Assembly (NCBI RefSeq): GCF_025947305.1
Contig: NZ_CP110009.1
Location: 3,699,501 to 3,763,500, forward strand
Direction: 5' to 3'
Source: Flavobacterium sp. N3904
GTDB taxonomy: Bacteria; Bacteroidota; Bacteroidia; Flavobacteriales; Flavobacteriaceae
Length of the DNA: 64,000 nt
Notes under the pieces: model-generated
Databases searched by the model: none
Seen by the model: only the letters and a program-made list of their open reading frames with translations
Told to the model about the DNA's origin: nothing
Made by a program: the position numbers and the translations under genes
In this document: in pieces, positions 1-8,946 of the stretch
How positions within the stretch are numbered: position 1 is the first letter of the stretch
How the letters are laid out: every line of letters starts with the position of its first letter

Positions 1-195
1 AAAAATGGATATGAAGCAACAAAAGAAATTCGTAAATTAGACCAATCAAAAGACGTAATTATTGTGGCTTTAACTGCTGGCACAGTAGTGGGGGAAAGAG
101 AAAAATGCATAGCGGCTGGCATGGATGATTATGTTTCGAAACCAATAATAAAAAAAACACTTGAGGATATATTAGAAAAATGGTTGAAACCTTAA
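1..195 (+). CDS. C-terminal end of a response-regulator receiver domain (partial)
   Basis: The reading frame is open from the left edge of the window and stops at a TAA at 193-195. The 64 visible residues look like the second half of a CheY-like receiver domain: NGYEAT, then IIVALTAG, then EREKCIAAGMDDYVSKPI, where the KP is the conserved lysine-proline of the fold. About 13 residues follow this, so the domain lies at the very C-terminus. This is common in hybrid histidine kinases and also possible in a stand-alone regulator. The phospho-acceptor Asp lies outside the window. The next gene begins 13 bases downstream and may be co-transcribed. Confidence 0.85.
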   Translation, partial: KNGYEATKEIRKLDQSKDVIIVALTAGTVVGEREKCIAAGMDDYVSKPIIKKTLEDILEKWLKP

Positions 196-208
196 AAAAC
201 AATTTATC

Positions 209-1069
209 ATGAAATGGATTGGCAGAAGACAAAGCGAAAATGTAGAAGACCGTAGAGGTATGTCCTCAGGCGGAAAAACAATTGTAGGTGGCGGAATAAT
301 TGGCATTATTATTTTACTTGTAAATGCGTTTGGAGGCGAAAATGCTCAAATGATTACACCGATATTAGAACAATTCAACCAGCAGCAAACTACACAGACC
401 GAAACTAGGCCTTTGACCGAAGCAGAAAAGGTCGAAGGAGAATTTGTCAAAACACTAATGGCAGATAATGAAGATGTTTGGAAAAAAATATTTGAAGAGA
501 ATAATTTGACTTTTGAAGCTCCCAAACTGATACTTTTTAGTGGTCAAGTTCAAACGGCTTGTGGTGGAGCCAGCTCAGCTTCAGGACCTTTTTACTGTCC
601 TGGAGATCGAACCATTTATATGGATATGACATTCTTTGATGAACTTCGGACAAAGTTTGGTGCTGAAGGTGGAGATTTTGCTGTTGCATACGTAATGGCA
701 CATGAATTTGGTCATCACATTCAAACACTACTTGGAACTTCTGGAAAAGTACGTCAATTACAAGAAAATAAAAGCGAAACTGAGGGTAATAAACTTTCTG
801 TAGCTCTTGAATTGCAAGCCGATTTTTATGCTGGTCTTTGGACGCATTACAATGAAAACCAAAATGCAATGCTGGAAGAAGGAGATATTGAAGAAGCTTT
901 AAGTGCTGCAAATGCTGTGGGTGACGATGCCATTCAGAAAAAAATGCAAGGACAGGTAGTTCCTGATTCTTTTACTCACGGCACGTCACAACAAAGAATG
1001 GATTGGTTCAATAGAGGTTTTGAAACCGGTGATATCAAACAAGGAGATACTTTTTCGGAGTTGAATTAA
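209..1069 (+). CDS. YpfJ/KPN_02809-family neutral zinc metallopeptidase
   Basis: A 286-residue protein with the zinc-peptidase signature HEFGHH at residues 165-170. A likely third ligand lies in ELQADFYAG, starting near residue 201. The segment before the active site (GGASSASGPFYCPGDRTIYMD) is characteristic of the YpfJ family of putative neutral zinc peptidases. The N-terminus has a short charged stretch (MKWIGRRQSENVEDRR), a glycine-rich stretch and one hydrophobic segment near residues 26-42. It is therefore probably anchored in the inner membrane with the peptidase domain outside. Substrates are unknown for the family. Length and motif spacing are normal. It starts 13 bases after the receiver-domain gene. 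Confidence 0.9.
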   Translation: MKWIGRRQSENVEDRRGMSSGGKTIVGGGIIGIIILLVNAFGGENAQMITPILEQFNQQQTTQTETRPLTEAEKVEGEFVKTLMADNEDVWKKIFEENNLTFEAPKLILFSGQVQTACGGASSASGPFYCPGDRTIYMDMTFFDELRTKFGAEGGDFAVAYVMAHEFGHHIQTLLGTSGKVRQLQENKSETEGNKLSVALELQADFYAGLWTHYNENQNAMLEEGDIEEALSAANAVGDDAIQKKMQGQVVPDSFTHGTSQQRMDWFNRGFETGDIKQGDTFSELN

Positions 1070-1202
1070 AACCAGATCTAAGTCCCTTTTTTCAAAAAAA
1101 AGTAAAATCCCAGCCGTGATTTGTTACGAATCAAAACAACTTACTATTTGTCTTTAAATAAACAAAGCGACATAATCAAAGGTACATCGAATAAATTAGC
1201 AC

Positions 1203-1210
1203 TACCTTTG
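1203..1210 (+). promoter_or_regulatory. Bacteroidota -7 box upstream of the RNA helicase
   Basis: TACCTTTG fits the TAnnTTTG element of Bacteroidota housekeeping promoters and lies 54 bases before the helicase ATG. No clear TTG was seen at the usual -33 distance. The rest of the 1070-1264 gap shows nothing else recognisable. Confidence 0.45.
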
Positions 1211-1264
1211 CACCAAATTAAAGAAGTACTCTAAATAATGGGGCTTACTTCCTAAACACTATTT

Positions 1265-2554
1265 ATGTCATTCAACTCATTAGGCTTATCTGATGCTTTA
1301 CTAAAAGCCATCAGCAAAAAAGGATATACAACTCCTTCTCCAATACAACAAAAAGCAATTCCGCCGGTCTTAGAAGGCAAAGATGTATTGGCATCTGCGC
1401 AAACAGGAACAGGAAAAACAGCAGGCTTTACATTACCTATTTTACAACTATTATCGCAAGGAAAACACCTAAGTCATAGACCAATTCGTGCCTTAATTTT
1501 GACGCCGACAAGAGAACTAGCGGCACAAATATTAGCCAATATAAAGGAATACAGTGAATTTTTAGATATACGCAGCGCAGTCATTTTTGGTGGCGTAAAC
1601 CAAAACCCACAAGTGGCTCAATTACGTCAAGGTGTTGATATTCTTGTCGCCACTCCAGGCCGATTAATCGATTTGCAAAATCAAGGTTTAATATCACTTT
1701 CAAAAGTAGAAATATTAGTTTTGGACGAAGCCGACCGCATGTTGGACATGGGTTTCTTGCGAGATATTGAACGCGTCATGAAAGTATTGCCTCCAAAAAG
1801 ACAAAACTTGATGTTCTCGGCAACCTTCTCCAAAGACATTAAGAAATTGGCAATGGGCATCTTGCACCATCCAGTTCAGGTTGAAGCCACGCCCGAAAAC
1901 ACAACAGTTGACGCTATTATTCAAAAAGTATACCCTGTTGCCAAAGAGAAAAAAACAGAATTGATCATTAAATTGATAACAGATGGCAATTGGAAACAGA
2001 TTTTGGTGTTTACCCGTACCAAGCAGGGCGCCAACAAACTGACCGAAAGCATGATTAGCGCTGGTATTAAAGCAGCAGCGATTCATGGTAATAAAGGTCA
2101 AGGTGCAAGAACTAAAGCCTTAGCCGGTTTCAAAAACGGAAGCCTAACCGCTTTGGTCGCTACCGATATTGCCGCTCGAGGTTTGGATATTCCGCTATTG
2201 CCACACGTTATTAATTTTGAATTGCCCAATATTCCCGAAGATTACGTTCACCGAATCGGCAGAACAGGAAGAGCGGGTGCAAGTGGAGAAGCTATTTCTT
2301 TATTTAGCCCAGACGAAACTGTTTTTTTACGCGATATAGAAAAATTGGTAGGTCTCAAATTGCCCAAAGAAAACATCAAAGGTTTTGAGCCAGACCCGAA
2401 CGCATCAACCGAACCCATTAAACAAGGCCAAGGAAGACAACAACGCAATTCAACTCCCAAAAAAACAACTACTACAAATTCTAGCAGAAGTGGTAACAAT
2501 AGCTTTGGTCCGAGACGTCCAAGTCAAAATAATGACAGACGTTCTAATAGATAA
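1265..2554 (+). CDS. rhlE: DEAD-box RNA helicase, RhlE-like
   Basis: A 429-residue ATP-dependent RNA helicase. The superfamily 2 motifs appear in order: a Q-motif region ([12 protein letters not shown]), Walker A AQTGTGKT at residues 45-52, PTRELA, DEAD at 154-157, SAT at 185-187, and motif [10 protein letters not shown] near 329-336. The start [24 protein letters not shown] pattern and the length match the RhlE group. After about residue 375 there is a Gln/Ser/Asn/Arg-rich basic tail, the kind of low-complexity RNA-binding extension common in this group. Such proteins act in cold adaptation, ribosome assembly or mRNA decay. The symbol is by family resemblance only. A TAnnTTTG box lies 54 bases upstream, which would give a long untranslated leader. 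Confidence 0.93.
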   Translation: MSFNSLGLSDALLKAISKKGYTTPSPIQQKAIPPVLEGKDVLASAQTGTGKTAGFTLPILQLLSQGKHLSHRPIRALILTPTRELAAQILANIKEYSEFLDIRSAVIFGGVNQNPQVAQLRQGVDILVATPGRLIDLQNQGLISLSKVEILVLDEADRMLDMGFLRDIERVMKVLPPKRQNLMFSATFSKDIKKLAMGILHHPVQVEATPENTTVDAIIQKVYPVAKEKKTELIIKLITDGNWKQILVFTRTKQGANKLTESMISAGIKAAAIHGNKGQGARTKALAGFKNGSLTALVATDIAARGLDIPLLPHVINFELPNIPEDYVHRIGRTGRAGASGEAISLFSPDETVFLRDIEKLVGLKLPKENIKGFEPDPNASTEPIKQGQGRQQRNSTPKKTTTTNSSRSGNNSFGPRRPSQNNDRRSNR

Positions 2555-2588
2555 TTTCATCTAAGAAATTGGAGTTTTATTATTTTTC

Positions 2589-2698
2589 AGGAGCAACATA
2601 TTTTCGTTTCTTTTGAAAATCCCTCCCGCTATACACTATAATCTTGTGGTGGCATAAATGCCCGCCACCACAAGGATTTTCGTTTCTATCGGGGCTAA
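2589..2698. repeat. REP-like palindromic element with stem-loop (copy 1)
   Basis: This lies between the convergent helicase and comM genes. A perfect 11-bp stem (CTTGTGGTGGC at 2643-2653, its complement at 2664-2674) is framed by outer blocks. These are an AGGAGC and CCCGCTAT segment on the left and a TTTCTATCGGGGCTA segment on the right. The same outer blocks, in reverse complement and around a different stem, occur at 34677-34760. The hairpin may also act as a terminator for either gene, although its T-runs are weak. Confidence 0.7.
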
Positions 2699-2761
2699 AA
2701 CACACGAATATGGTTCTTTCAAATTTTCTAAAAAATTATAATCAAAAATTAGGTTAAATTA

Positions 2762-4297
2762 TCACCCCAACCACCCATCACGATCCAAACTACGATATTG
2801 AATCGCTTCGGCAATATGTCCCGAAACTACATCAGGTGCTGCATCCAAATCAGCGATAGTTCTGGCAACTTTCAGAATTCTGTCATATGCGCGAGCCGAA
2901 AGATTCAGTCGTTCCATAGCCGTTTTTAATAATTCTTTGGAAGCATCATCCAACGCGCAATATTCCCGAATGTGTTTGGTGTTCATTTGGGCATTGTAAT
3001 GAATGTGATCCATTTCTTCAAATCTTTTGGACTGGATTTCACGGGCTGATGTAACTCTTTTTCGAATATCTACACTACTTTCTGCTTTTCGGTCATCGGA
3101 TAATTTTTCGAAAGGAACGGGTGTCACTTCAATGTGAATGTCAATTCTGTCCAATAAAGGACCCGAAATCTTACTCAAATACCGTTGCATTTCATGGGGT
3201 GAAGACGTTTGTGGCGAATCGGGATCATTGAAAAAACCTGACGGACTCGGATTCATACTCGCCACCAACATAAACGACGAAGGATAGGTCACCGTAAACT
3301 TGGCTCTGGAAATCGTTACTTCGCGATCCTCAAGTGGCTGGCGCATGACTTCCAAAACATCCCGTTTGAATTCGGGTAATTCGTCTAGAAACAAAACGCC
3401 ATTGTGTGCCATTGATATTTCGCCCGGTTGGGGATAGCTCCCACCACCGACCAAAGCCACATTCGAAATAGTATGGTGTGGACTTCTAAAAGGCCGCTGA
3501 TTCATCAGCCCCACTTCCTTCAACTTACCCGCTACACTATGGATTTTGGTAGTTTCCAGCGCTTCCCGCAAAGTCATGGGTGGCAAAATACTCGGCAGTC
3601 TTTTGGCCAGCATTGTTTTTCCGGCTCCAGGAGGACCAATCAAAATAATGTTGTGACCGCCAGCGGCAGCAATTTCCATGCAACGCTTGATGCTCTCCTG
3701 CCCTTTCACATCTGAAAAGTCAAATTCTGGAAAGTCCAATGTTTTATAAAACTCTGCTCTGGTGTCTATCGTTGTAGGCTCAAGTATTCCTTTTCCTTCA
3801 AAGAAATCGATCACTTCCTGTACATTCGAAACCCCATATACATCAAGTCCAACAACAATAGCCGCTTCCTTTACATTTTGAATGGGAAGAAAAAAACCTT
3901 TAAAACCTTCTTCTTTGACTTTTATGGCGATTGGCAAAGCACCACGAATGGGTTGCAAACTGCCATCAAGGGACAATTCTCCCATGATGATGTATTTATC
4001 AATTTCATCGGCTTGAATTTGGGCAGAAGCGACAAGAATTCCAATGGCCAAAGTCAAATCATAGGCTGATCCTTCTTTTCGTAAATCGGCAGGCGCCATG
4101 TTGATGGTGATTTTCTTGCCCGGCATGGCATAACCGTTATTCTTGAGAGCCGCAGCAATACGATAACTACTTTCTTTGATAGCATTGTCTGGTAATCCTA
4201 CCAAATGATAGCCGATTCCTTTGTCCATATTCACTTCTACAGTGATAGTGGTAGCTTCAACTCCAAAAACGGCACTTCCGTAAACTTTAATTAGCAT
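2762..4297 (-). CDS. comM: YifB/ComM-family Mg-chelatase-like AAA+ ATPase
   Basis: A 511-residue protein. The N-terminal Lon-protease-like fold begins MLIKVYGSAVFGVEA, as in most family members. The AAA+ Mg-chelatase domain has Walker A GPPGAGKT at about residues 221-228, and the C-terminal domain contains the segment LNLSARAYDRILKVARTIADL. ComM promotes branch migration during natural transformation; the role in other bacteria is less clear. The frame can be read from a TTG two codons upstream (4303), but the ATG at 4297 gives the family's usual start. It is convergent with the helicase gene and separated from it by a REP-like hairpin. Confidence 0.92.
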   Translation of the reverse strand: MLIKVYGSAVFGVEATTITVEVNMDKGIGYHLVGLPDNAIKESSYRIAAALKNNGYAMPGKKITINMAPADLRKEGSAYDLTLAIGILVASAQIQADEIDKYIIMGELSLDGSLQPIRGALPIAIKVKEEGFKGFFLPIQNVKEAAIVVGLDVYGVSNVQEVIDFFEGKGILEPTTIDTRAEFYKTLDFPEFDFSDVKGQESIKRCMEIAAAGGHNIILIGPPGAGKTMLAKRLPSILPPMTLREALETTKIHSVAGKLKEVGLMNQRPFRSPHHTISNVALVGGGSYPQPGEISMAHNGVLFLDELPEFKRDVLEVMRQPLEDREVTISRAKFTVTYPSSFMLVASMNPSPSGFFNDPDSPQTSSPHEMQRYLSKISGPLLDRIDIHIEVTPVPFEKLSDDRKAESSVDIRKRVTSAREIQSKRFEEMDHIHYNAQMNTKHIREYCALDDASKELLKTAMERLNLSARAYDRILKVARTIADLDAAPDVVSGHIAEAIQYRSLDRDGWLG

Positions 4298-4401
4298 ATA
4301 CAATAGTTTGCCTTAAATGTAAAAACATTTTTACTTTAAACCTAAAACAATCATCTAAATTCTTACTTATGTAATATTTCAATGCTTTTAAATATTGAAA
4401 A

Positions 4402-5379
4402 TTAGGAATAAACCAACCCAATTTGTTTTCGAACTTCATCCACAATTGCAATAAGATCCAAACTATTTTGATGTGACCAGAGATCACTTTCAATTCTTCC
4501 TGCTCGAATACAAGCATGGCATTCCTCAATTTCGTAAGTATAGCCTTTTCCAAGAGTTGGCCTTTTGAATTTTTCTTTATGATCGTCCTGAATTAAAGTA
4601 TATGATTCGGTCATAAACCAAGGAGAGTTGAGATTAATTCGGCCTTCTGTGCCACTTATTGAAGCTTTTAGATTGGACGATGACAAAAAACTGGAATGCA
4701 ATATTGCCTGTGCCGATTCGTACTGCAAAATAATGGATGTTTGCAAATCGGCACCAGAGGAATGAAAGTTGGATTTGGCTACAATTTCTTTAGGTATTCC
4801 CAAAATCAAATAGGCCAAAAACAACGGATACACACCTACATCCATCAAGGAACCACCACCCAATTTTATGTCTGTCATTCTGTTTCCTTCGAGGTTTTTT
4901 ACAGCAAAAGCAAAATCGGCATTGACATATTTTACTTCACCTATAAGTCCGTTTTGAACATGTAATAATGCTTCGCGCACCGAAGGATTAAATCGGGTCC
5001 AGAATGCTTCCATGAAAAATTTGTTGTATTGCTTGGCGGTGTCAATCATTTGAAAAGCATCCTGATAGTGCAACGCTATCGGTTTTTCGCACAACACATG
5101 TTTGTTGTTTTGCAAAGCTTTGATAGTAAGTGCTGCATGGGAATCGTGTGGAGTTGCTATATAAAGAATATCGATACTTGCATCCTGAAAGAGTTCGTCA
5201 TAGGAACCATATGCTTTTTGACATTCAAAACGGTTCGCAAAACCCAAGGCTTTGTCCAAATTTCTGGAAGCAACAGCACAAAGTTCAGCCGATTCGACCA
5301 ATTGCAATTCAGCGGCAAATTGTTCGGCGATATGTCCCAAACCTACAATTCCCCATTTTATATTACTACCATTACCCAT
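4402..5379 (-). CDS. Gfo/Idh/MocA-family NAD(P)-dependent oxidoreductase
   Basis: A 325-residue protein with an N-terminal Rossmann fold. IKWGIVGLGHIAEQFA carries the GxGxxA dinucleotide motif. Further features are the IDILYIATPHDSHA strand, the ALQNNKHVLCEKPIA segment with the family's EKP motif, and GGGSLMDVGVYPLFLA in the C-terminal substrate domain. Enzymes of this family oxidise or reduce sugars, inositols or dihydrodiols, and the substrate cannot be read from the sequence. It lies 104 bases upstream of comM on the same strand, so co-transcription is possible but not obvious. Length is normal. Confidence 0.92.
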   Translation of the reverse strand: MGNGSNIKWGIVGLGHIAEQFAAELQLVESAELCAVASRNLDKALGFANRFECQKAYGSYDELFQDASIDILYIATPHDSHAALTIKALQNNKHVLCEKPIALHYQDAFQMIDTAKQYNKFFMEAFWTRFNPSVREALLHVQNGLIGEVKYVNADFAFAVKNLEGNRMTDIKLGGGSLMDVGVYPLFLAYLILGIPKEIVAKSNFHSSGADLQTSIILQYESAQAILHSSFLSSSNLKASISGTEGRINLNSPWFMTESYTLIQDDHKEKFKRPTLGKGYTYEIEECHACIRAGRIESDLWSHQNSLDLIAIVDEVRKQIGLVYS

Positions 5380-5556
5380 TGATTAAAAGATTTTAAAGCT
5401 AATAAGCGTTTTTTTTTACATATAAGTCACATAAGTTTATTTAAACCAAACCGCTTTGCCCTCATTAATAGTTTATAAATATACCCATAATTCCAATTCA
5501 TTTTATAACCCAAAAAATTGAAAAGTAAATATAGTGATTTAGAATAAAATGAAGAC

Positions 5557-5985
5557 TTACTTATCGTTTATGCCAATTTTCATAAATCCCGCAAGAATAT
5601 ATTTTAATACAAAAGGATCATTCAGTGCATTCAAATCCTTGAAAGCTTTGTTGGTAACCACATCCTCTGAGTTTTTTTCGGGAAAACACAACACTATCGT
5701 TTTCACCAGTTCGTTGTTGCTTTTTCGTTCTTTGTAGACAACCGCTATACCTCGATTCTTGTTGTCGCTTTTGGTGCTGAAATTTACAAATTGCAAAGAC
5801 GCATTGATGCTGTTTGATTTCTTGACTGTACTGCCGGTCAAATCATTGGTCACGTAATCAAAATCAACTTGGTCAGACAAATAGTGATTCAGAATATAAT
5901 CATAATCTTCCTGCCGCGTCTGGCACGAAACCTTCTGACAGGGGAAAACAACCAATAGGCCCAACAATAGGATTGCTTTTTTCAT
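5557..5985 (-). CDS. exported protein of unknown function
   Basis: A 142-residue protein with an N-terminal signal peptide (MKKAILLLGLLVVFPCQ, then small residues). The cysteine at 16 is not in a clear lipobox. The mature part is polar and contains no motif I recognise. Its ATG overlaps the end of the upstream gene by one base, so the two are translationally coupled. It is the last gene of a three-gene minus-strand group (7010 to 5557). Confidence 0.75.
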   Translation of the reverse strand: MKKAILLLGLLVVFPCQKVSCQTRQEDYDYILNHYLSDQVDFDYVTNDLTGSTVKKSNSINASLQFVNFSTKSDNKNRGIAVVYKERKSNNELVKTIVLCFPEKNSEDVVTNKAFKDLNALNDPFVLKYILAGFMKIGINDK

Positions 5986-6323
5986 TAGAATATGAATTGG
6001 GGTACATCCTGATACGATAAATTTTTAGCAATCACAGTTACCGTGATATTATAACTTCTACTTTTGTTGACCCAGACGGTGTAGGAACCTACAGGTACGG
6101 CATTGAAAAAATAAAAACCATACGAATCGGTAATTGTACTGTTTCGTAAGACCCATTGATTGCCCACCGGTTTGGCGCCGTCATAAACATACAGATCGAC
6201 ATTGGCCGAAACCAATGGCACTTTCTGCTGATTTATAACCTGCCCCCTGATATTGGTTGCCTGCCCAAATATACAGGCACTTGCCAGTAAAGCGATACTA
6301 AGAAATAAATGATGTGGCTTCAT
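5985..6323 (-). CDS. exported carboxypeptidase-regulatory-like (CarboxypepD_reg) domain protein
   Basis: A 112-residue protein with a signal peptide (MKPHHLFLSIALLASACIFGQA) followed by one beta-sandwich domain. Features of the carboxypeptidase-regulatory/SpaA-like fold are IRGQVINQQKVPLVSANVDLYVYD, then DSYGFYFFNAVPVGSYTVWV and an ITVTV end strand. Such domains often precede TonB-dependent receptors but here one stands alone, probably as a periplasmic or surface protein. It overlaps the downstream gene by one base and lies 24 bases after the upstream membrane-protein gene. Confidence 0.8.
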   Translation of the reverse strand: MKPHHLFLSIALLASACIFGQATNIRGQVINQQKVPLVSANVDLYVYDGAKPVGNQWVLRNSTITDSYGFYFFNAVPVGSYTVWVNKSRSYNITVTVIAKNLSYQDVPQFIF

Positions 6324-6347
6324 GTTATTTATTTTTAGTTATACAAT

Positions 6348-7010
6348 CTATTCAGGATTGGAAAAATTTGGCATTGAGGTAAATGTTCCGCTCGAATTGG
6401 AACCTATAGCTTCCTGGTCGTACACCTGTTTGACTTCCGTAAGCCTTACTTTGCCCAGATTGACTGTTCTTTTTTTGTAATTGAATGCAACCGAATCGGG
6501 ACTCAATGTTTTGATTTGCGATACAAAACCCCGGTAAGTAAAACTAATTTTGGCGTCATCATCTGTATAATAGACTGGGAAACTCACCTCGTCGAGATGT
6601 TTGTAGTTGTAATTGTATTCAGGACTTGTTTGTATCAACAAATTGTTTTTGAGACTGTCTACCGTAATTCTGCTGCATTTTATATACTGATCACCTTCTT
6701 TGGTTTCGAGGGAAACTTTTGCCTTAACAATCCAGATCGAATTATTGTAAATGGATGCATTAATATTTTTTTGAATATCGAGTATAATAAAATAACCAAT
6801 AGTGACAACCACCAGATAGGCCGCAAAAGCCCCAGTTGTATTGATAGACAACACGCCCCAAACACCACTGGCGCCCACCTTGGTATCGGGAAAATTTTTG
6901 TAAATGATAAAGGCAGGAATTAGCGGAACCAACACGTACATCAGGTACAGTATAAAACCATAAATGATAGGAATGGAAGACGAAGATAAAAAGGGGTTTG
7001 ATGTGTCCAT
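6348..7010 (-). CDS. membrane protein of unknown function
   Basis: A 220-residue protein with two predicted membrane helices near residues 14-38 (IIYGFILYLMYVLVPLIPAFI) and 52-77. A polar C-terminal domain of about 140 residues follows, predicted to be mostly beta strands. No family was recognised. It is the first gene of a compact operon with a CarboxypepD_reg-domain protein and a small exported protein, so the three may form an envelope complex. That is inference from gene order only. Confidence 0.7.
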   Translation of the reverse strand: MDTSNPFLSSSSIPIIYGFILYLMYVLVPLIPAFIIYKNFPDTKVGASGVWGVLSINTTGAFAAYLVVVTIGYFIILDIQKNINASIYNNSIWIVKAKVSLETKEGDQYIKCSRITVDSLKNNLLIQTSPEYNYNYKHLDEVSFPVYYTDDDAKISFTYRGFVSQIKTLSPDSVAFNYKKRTVNLGKVRLTEVKQVYDQEAIGSNSSGTFTSMPNFSNPE

Positions 7011-7510
7011 AAAGTTGCTTTTTAATTCTTTTTTTTAGGGGCAAAAAAAATATAAGTTTATGACAATCAAATATATATAAAAAAATTAATACAACAAAAC
7101 ATAAACTTTTATTTGTTGCAAATTGGTTTAGCACGCTATTTTGGGAATAAGACTGTTGCTAAAACCGAAAAAATTGCAGCTTGTATTGGTATCAAAAATT
7201 GCAAATAATCGTTTTTATTTCATTTTTTTCTTACGCCTTAATTAATCCTTACACGATTTGCACAAAAAAGACCGTATCACGGCATTATTTTTGCTTCGAA
7301 CTCCTAATTTTGCTGGGTTTAGCATAAAATCAGCCCAAACAAATAAAAATACTACTTTGTAGGTTTCTAACTATTATTTCCTATATTTGAAGAAGGGTCT
7401 TTCGTGGCATTTATCAAGTCAAATTAACCCAATTTGGGTATGTATGATGGACTGATTTACACATATACAATAGTTATAAGCAATTTCAGGAAATAACGAT
7501 TAATCAATTT
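7011..7510. other. 500-bp divergent intergenic region
   Basis: This AT-rich region separates the minus-strand membrane operon from the plus-strand accessory block. It holds a candidate plus-strand promoter at 7357-7389 (listed separately) and a 13-bp palindrome ACCCAATTTGGGT at 7427-7439. Its right end (about 7470-7500) carries AATAGTTATAAGCAATTTC, which may be a worn copy of the motif seen in later gaps. No coding frame with a usable start was seen. Confidence 0.5.
7357..7389 (+). promoter_or_regulatory. candidate promoter of the 7511 gene
   Basis: TTG at 7357-7359 and TATATTTG at 7382-7389 are separated by 22 bases, close to the Bacteroidota TTG-N19-TAnnTTTG arrangement. The predicted leader of about 110 bases would include the palindrome at 7427-7439. 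Confidence 0.4.
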
Positions 7511-8134
7511 ATGACAAACAACATCGAAAAAATTTATTCGGATTTCATAATAAACTTTGAGAACAAATCAGATTTTGTAATTGACTTCTATGAAAAAAAC
7601 TCCATTTATTTCAATAATATAAAACAGTTTAAAGACAAAAAGGAACTTTCATTATATATTGAAATGCTTTGCAAATACGCAGAAGCAATTTATCAAAAAA
7701 ATCGCTATAATTTAACCCTTGACATAATCGCCAAAAAACTACTTTTTATTGACAATGAAATACAAAGACTAAACGCAGCTGAAATTATGGATTGTAGATA
7801 TTACAGTTTGCTATTTGTCAAAGGAATGTCCAGTTATTATCTAAAAGACTATAAGACAGCGACACCTATTTTTAAAGAATTAGTTCATATTGACAATCAA
7901 AATGACCTTTATAAAAAATGGTTAACATATTCAAAATATGGTCTAAACTTATGGCTTGTAAAGATGATTAATATAGTATGCGGAGGATTTGTATTGATAC
8001 AAATGGTTTTCGATTCACAAATTAATAATTATTTTAGTATAGTTTTATTGGTAATTGGGCTTTTAGGACTTTTGACAAACTGGAGTTATGAATATTATAT
8101 TGGTCGAAATTTCCGAAAGGCAAATGAAAATTGA
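7511..8134 (+). CDS. protein of unknown function with TPR-like segment and two C-terminal membrane helices
   Basis: A 207-residue protein. The soluble part is helical and includes one TPR-like stretch (KGMSSYYLKDYKTATPIFKELVHID, around residues 105-130). Two adjoining hydrophobic helices sit at about 150-190, so the N-terminal domain is probably cytoplasmic and tail-anchored. No enzyme motif was found. It is the first gene of the plus-strand accessory block and is followed by a clear copy of the intergenic motif. Its AT-rich codon use matches the next few genes more than the housekeeping genes. Confidence 0.7.
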   Translation: MTNNIEKIYSDFIINFENKSDFVIDFYEKNSIYFNNIKQFKDKKELSLYIEMLCKYAEAIYQKNRYNLTLDIIAKKLLFIDNEIQRLNAAEIMDCRYYSLLFVKGMSSYYLKDYKTATPIFKELVHIDNQNDLYKKWLTYSKYGLNLWLVKMINIVCGGFVLIQMVFDSQINNYFSIVLLVIGLLGLLTNWSYEYYIGRNFRKANEN

Positions 8135-8152
8135 AAAAGAAACTGCTTGTAA

Positions 8153-8218
8153 CTGCTACAACGGATTAGGGTAATTGGCTTAATGGTAATTTGGTTTTGC
8201 ATCATTGGCCCAAAACGG
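8153..8218 (+). repeat. intergenic cassette-site-like motif (copy 1)
   Basis: The motif reads GCTACAACGGATTAGGGTAA followed by TTGGCTTAATGGTAATTTGG. A second block, CATTGGCCCAAAACGG near 8203-8218, can be read as an imperfect inverted partner of the first, which would give a hairpin-forming site. Copies 3 and 4 share most bases of the first half. Confidence 0.6.
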
Positions 8219-8274
8219 AAAACGAATTCAAAAACAAGTTTGTAATTTTAAAAAAACAGAATACCAATTGCTGA

Positions 8275-8814
8275 ATGAAATATACACTACAAGGACAAGA
8301 AACAGAAAGATTACAATTTAGGTTTCTACAAATTGAGGATTTTGATGTATGGATTAAATTATTTGAAGATACTGAAGTTTGTCGGTTTTTGGGCGTTGAC
8401 AAAATCGAAACTCCCAACGAAAGATGTAGGCTTTGGTTTGAAATGACACTCGAGAGATATAAAAAAGATTTAGGAGGAGCAAACGTATTATTGGATAAGG
8501 CAACAAACAAAATTATTGGTCAAAGCGGACTTATAGTGCGAGAAATTGAGGGAAAACAAGAAATTGAAATAGCCTATTCTATTTTGCCGGAATATAGAAA
8601 TAAAGGATTTGCATCAGAATCAACCAAAAAATGCAAAGATTTTGCATTTGAGAATAATTTTTCGCAAAGCTTAATTTCAATAATTAATACTGAAAATTGT
8701 AATTCTGAAAAAGTAGCCCAAAAAAACGGAATGAAAAATGATAAAACCATCGAGTATAATGGCATGTTGGTTAATATTTACAGAATTGATATTGCTGAAT
8801 GGGAAAATAAATAA
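8275..8814 (+). CDS. GNAT-family N-acetyltransferase (RimJ/RimL-like)
   Basis: A 179-residue protein with the GCN5-related fold. The N-terminus ETERLQFRFLQIEDFDVWIKLFED is typical of the Acetyltransf_3 (RimJ/RimL) branch. IEIAYSILPEYRNKGFASE carries the R/K-x-x-G-x-A/G acetyl-CoA loop, and the end segment ISIINTENCNSEKVAQKNGMK is the usual asparagine-rich acyl-CoA-binding helix. It transfers acetyl from acetyl-CoA to an amine, but the substrate cannot be told. It lies between two copies of the intergenic motif in the accessory block. Confidence 0.9.
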   Translation: MKYTLQGQETERLQFRFLQIEDFDVWIKLFEDTEVCRFLGVDKIETPNERCRLWFEMTLERYKKDLGGANVLLDKATNKIIGQSGLIVREIEGKQEIEIAYSILPEYRNKGFASESTKKCKDFAFENNFSQSLISIINTENCNSEKVAQKNGMKNDKTIEYNGMLVNIYRIDIAEWENK

Positions 8815-8827
8815 AAAGAACGACCAA

Positions 8828-8870
8828 TAGCTACTAACGGTATTTGAGGTGAATTGGGAAATCCAAAATA
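8828..8870 (+). repeat. intergenic cassette-site-like motif (copy 2, degenerate)
   Basis: AGCTACTAACGGTATTTGAG followed by GTGAATTGGGAAATCC resembles the first half of copies 1 and 3, with several differences. It sits just after the GNAT gene, in the same relative place as the better copies. Confidence 0.4.
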
Positions 8871-8946
8871 GATTTTAATCAAGCCCAAAACTACTGTAGT
8901 AGCAGAAAGTTGGTAGATAATTAGATAAACAAAACACAAAAAAATC

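Noticed and set aside
537..911. Antisense open frame opposite the YpfJ-type gene
   Set aside because: Shadow frame of a well-supported gene with implausible composition.
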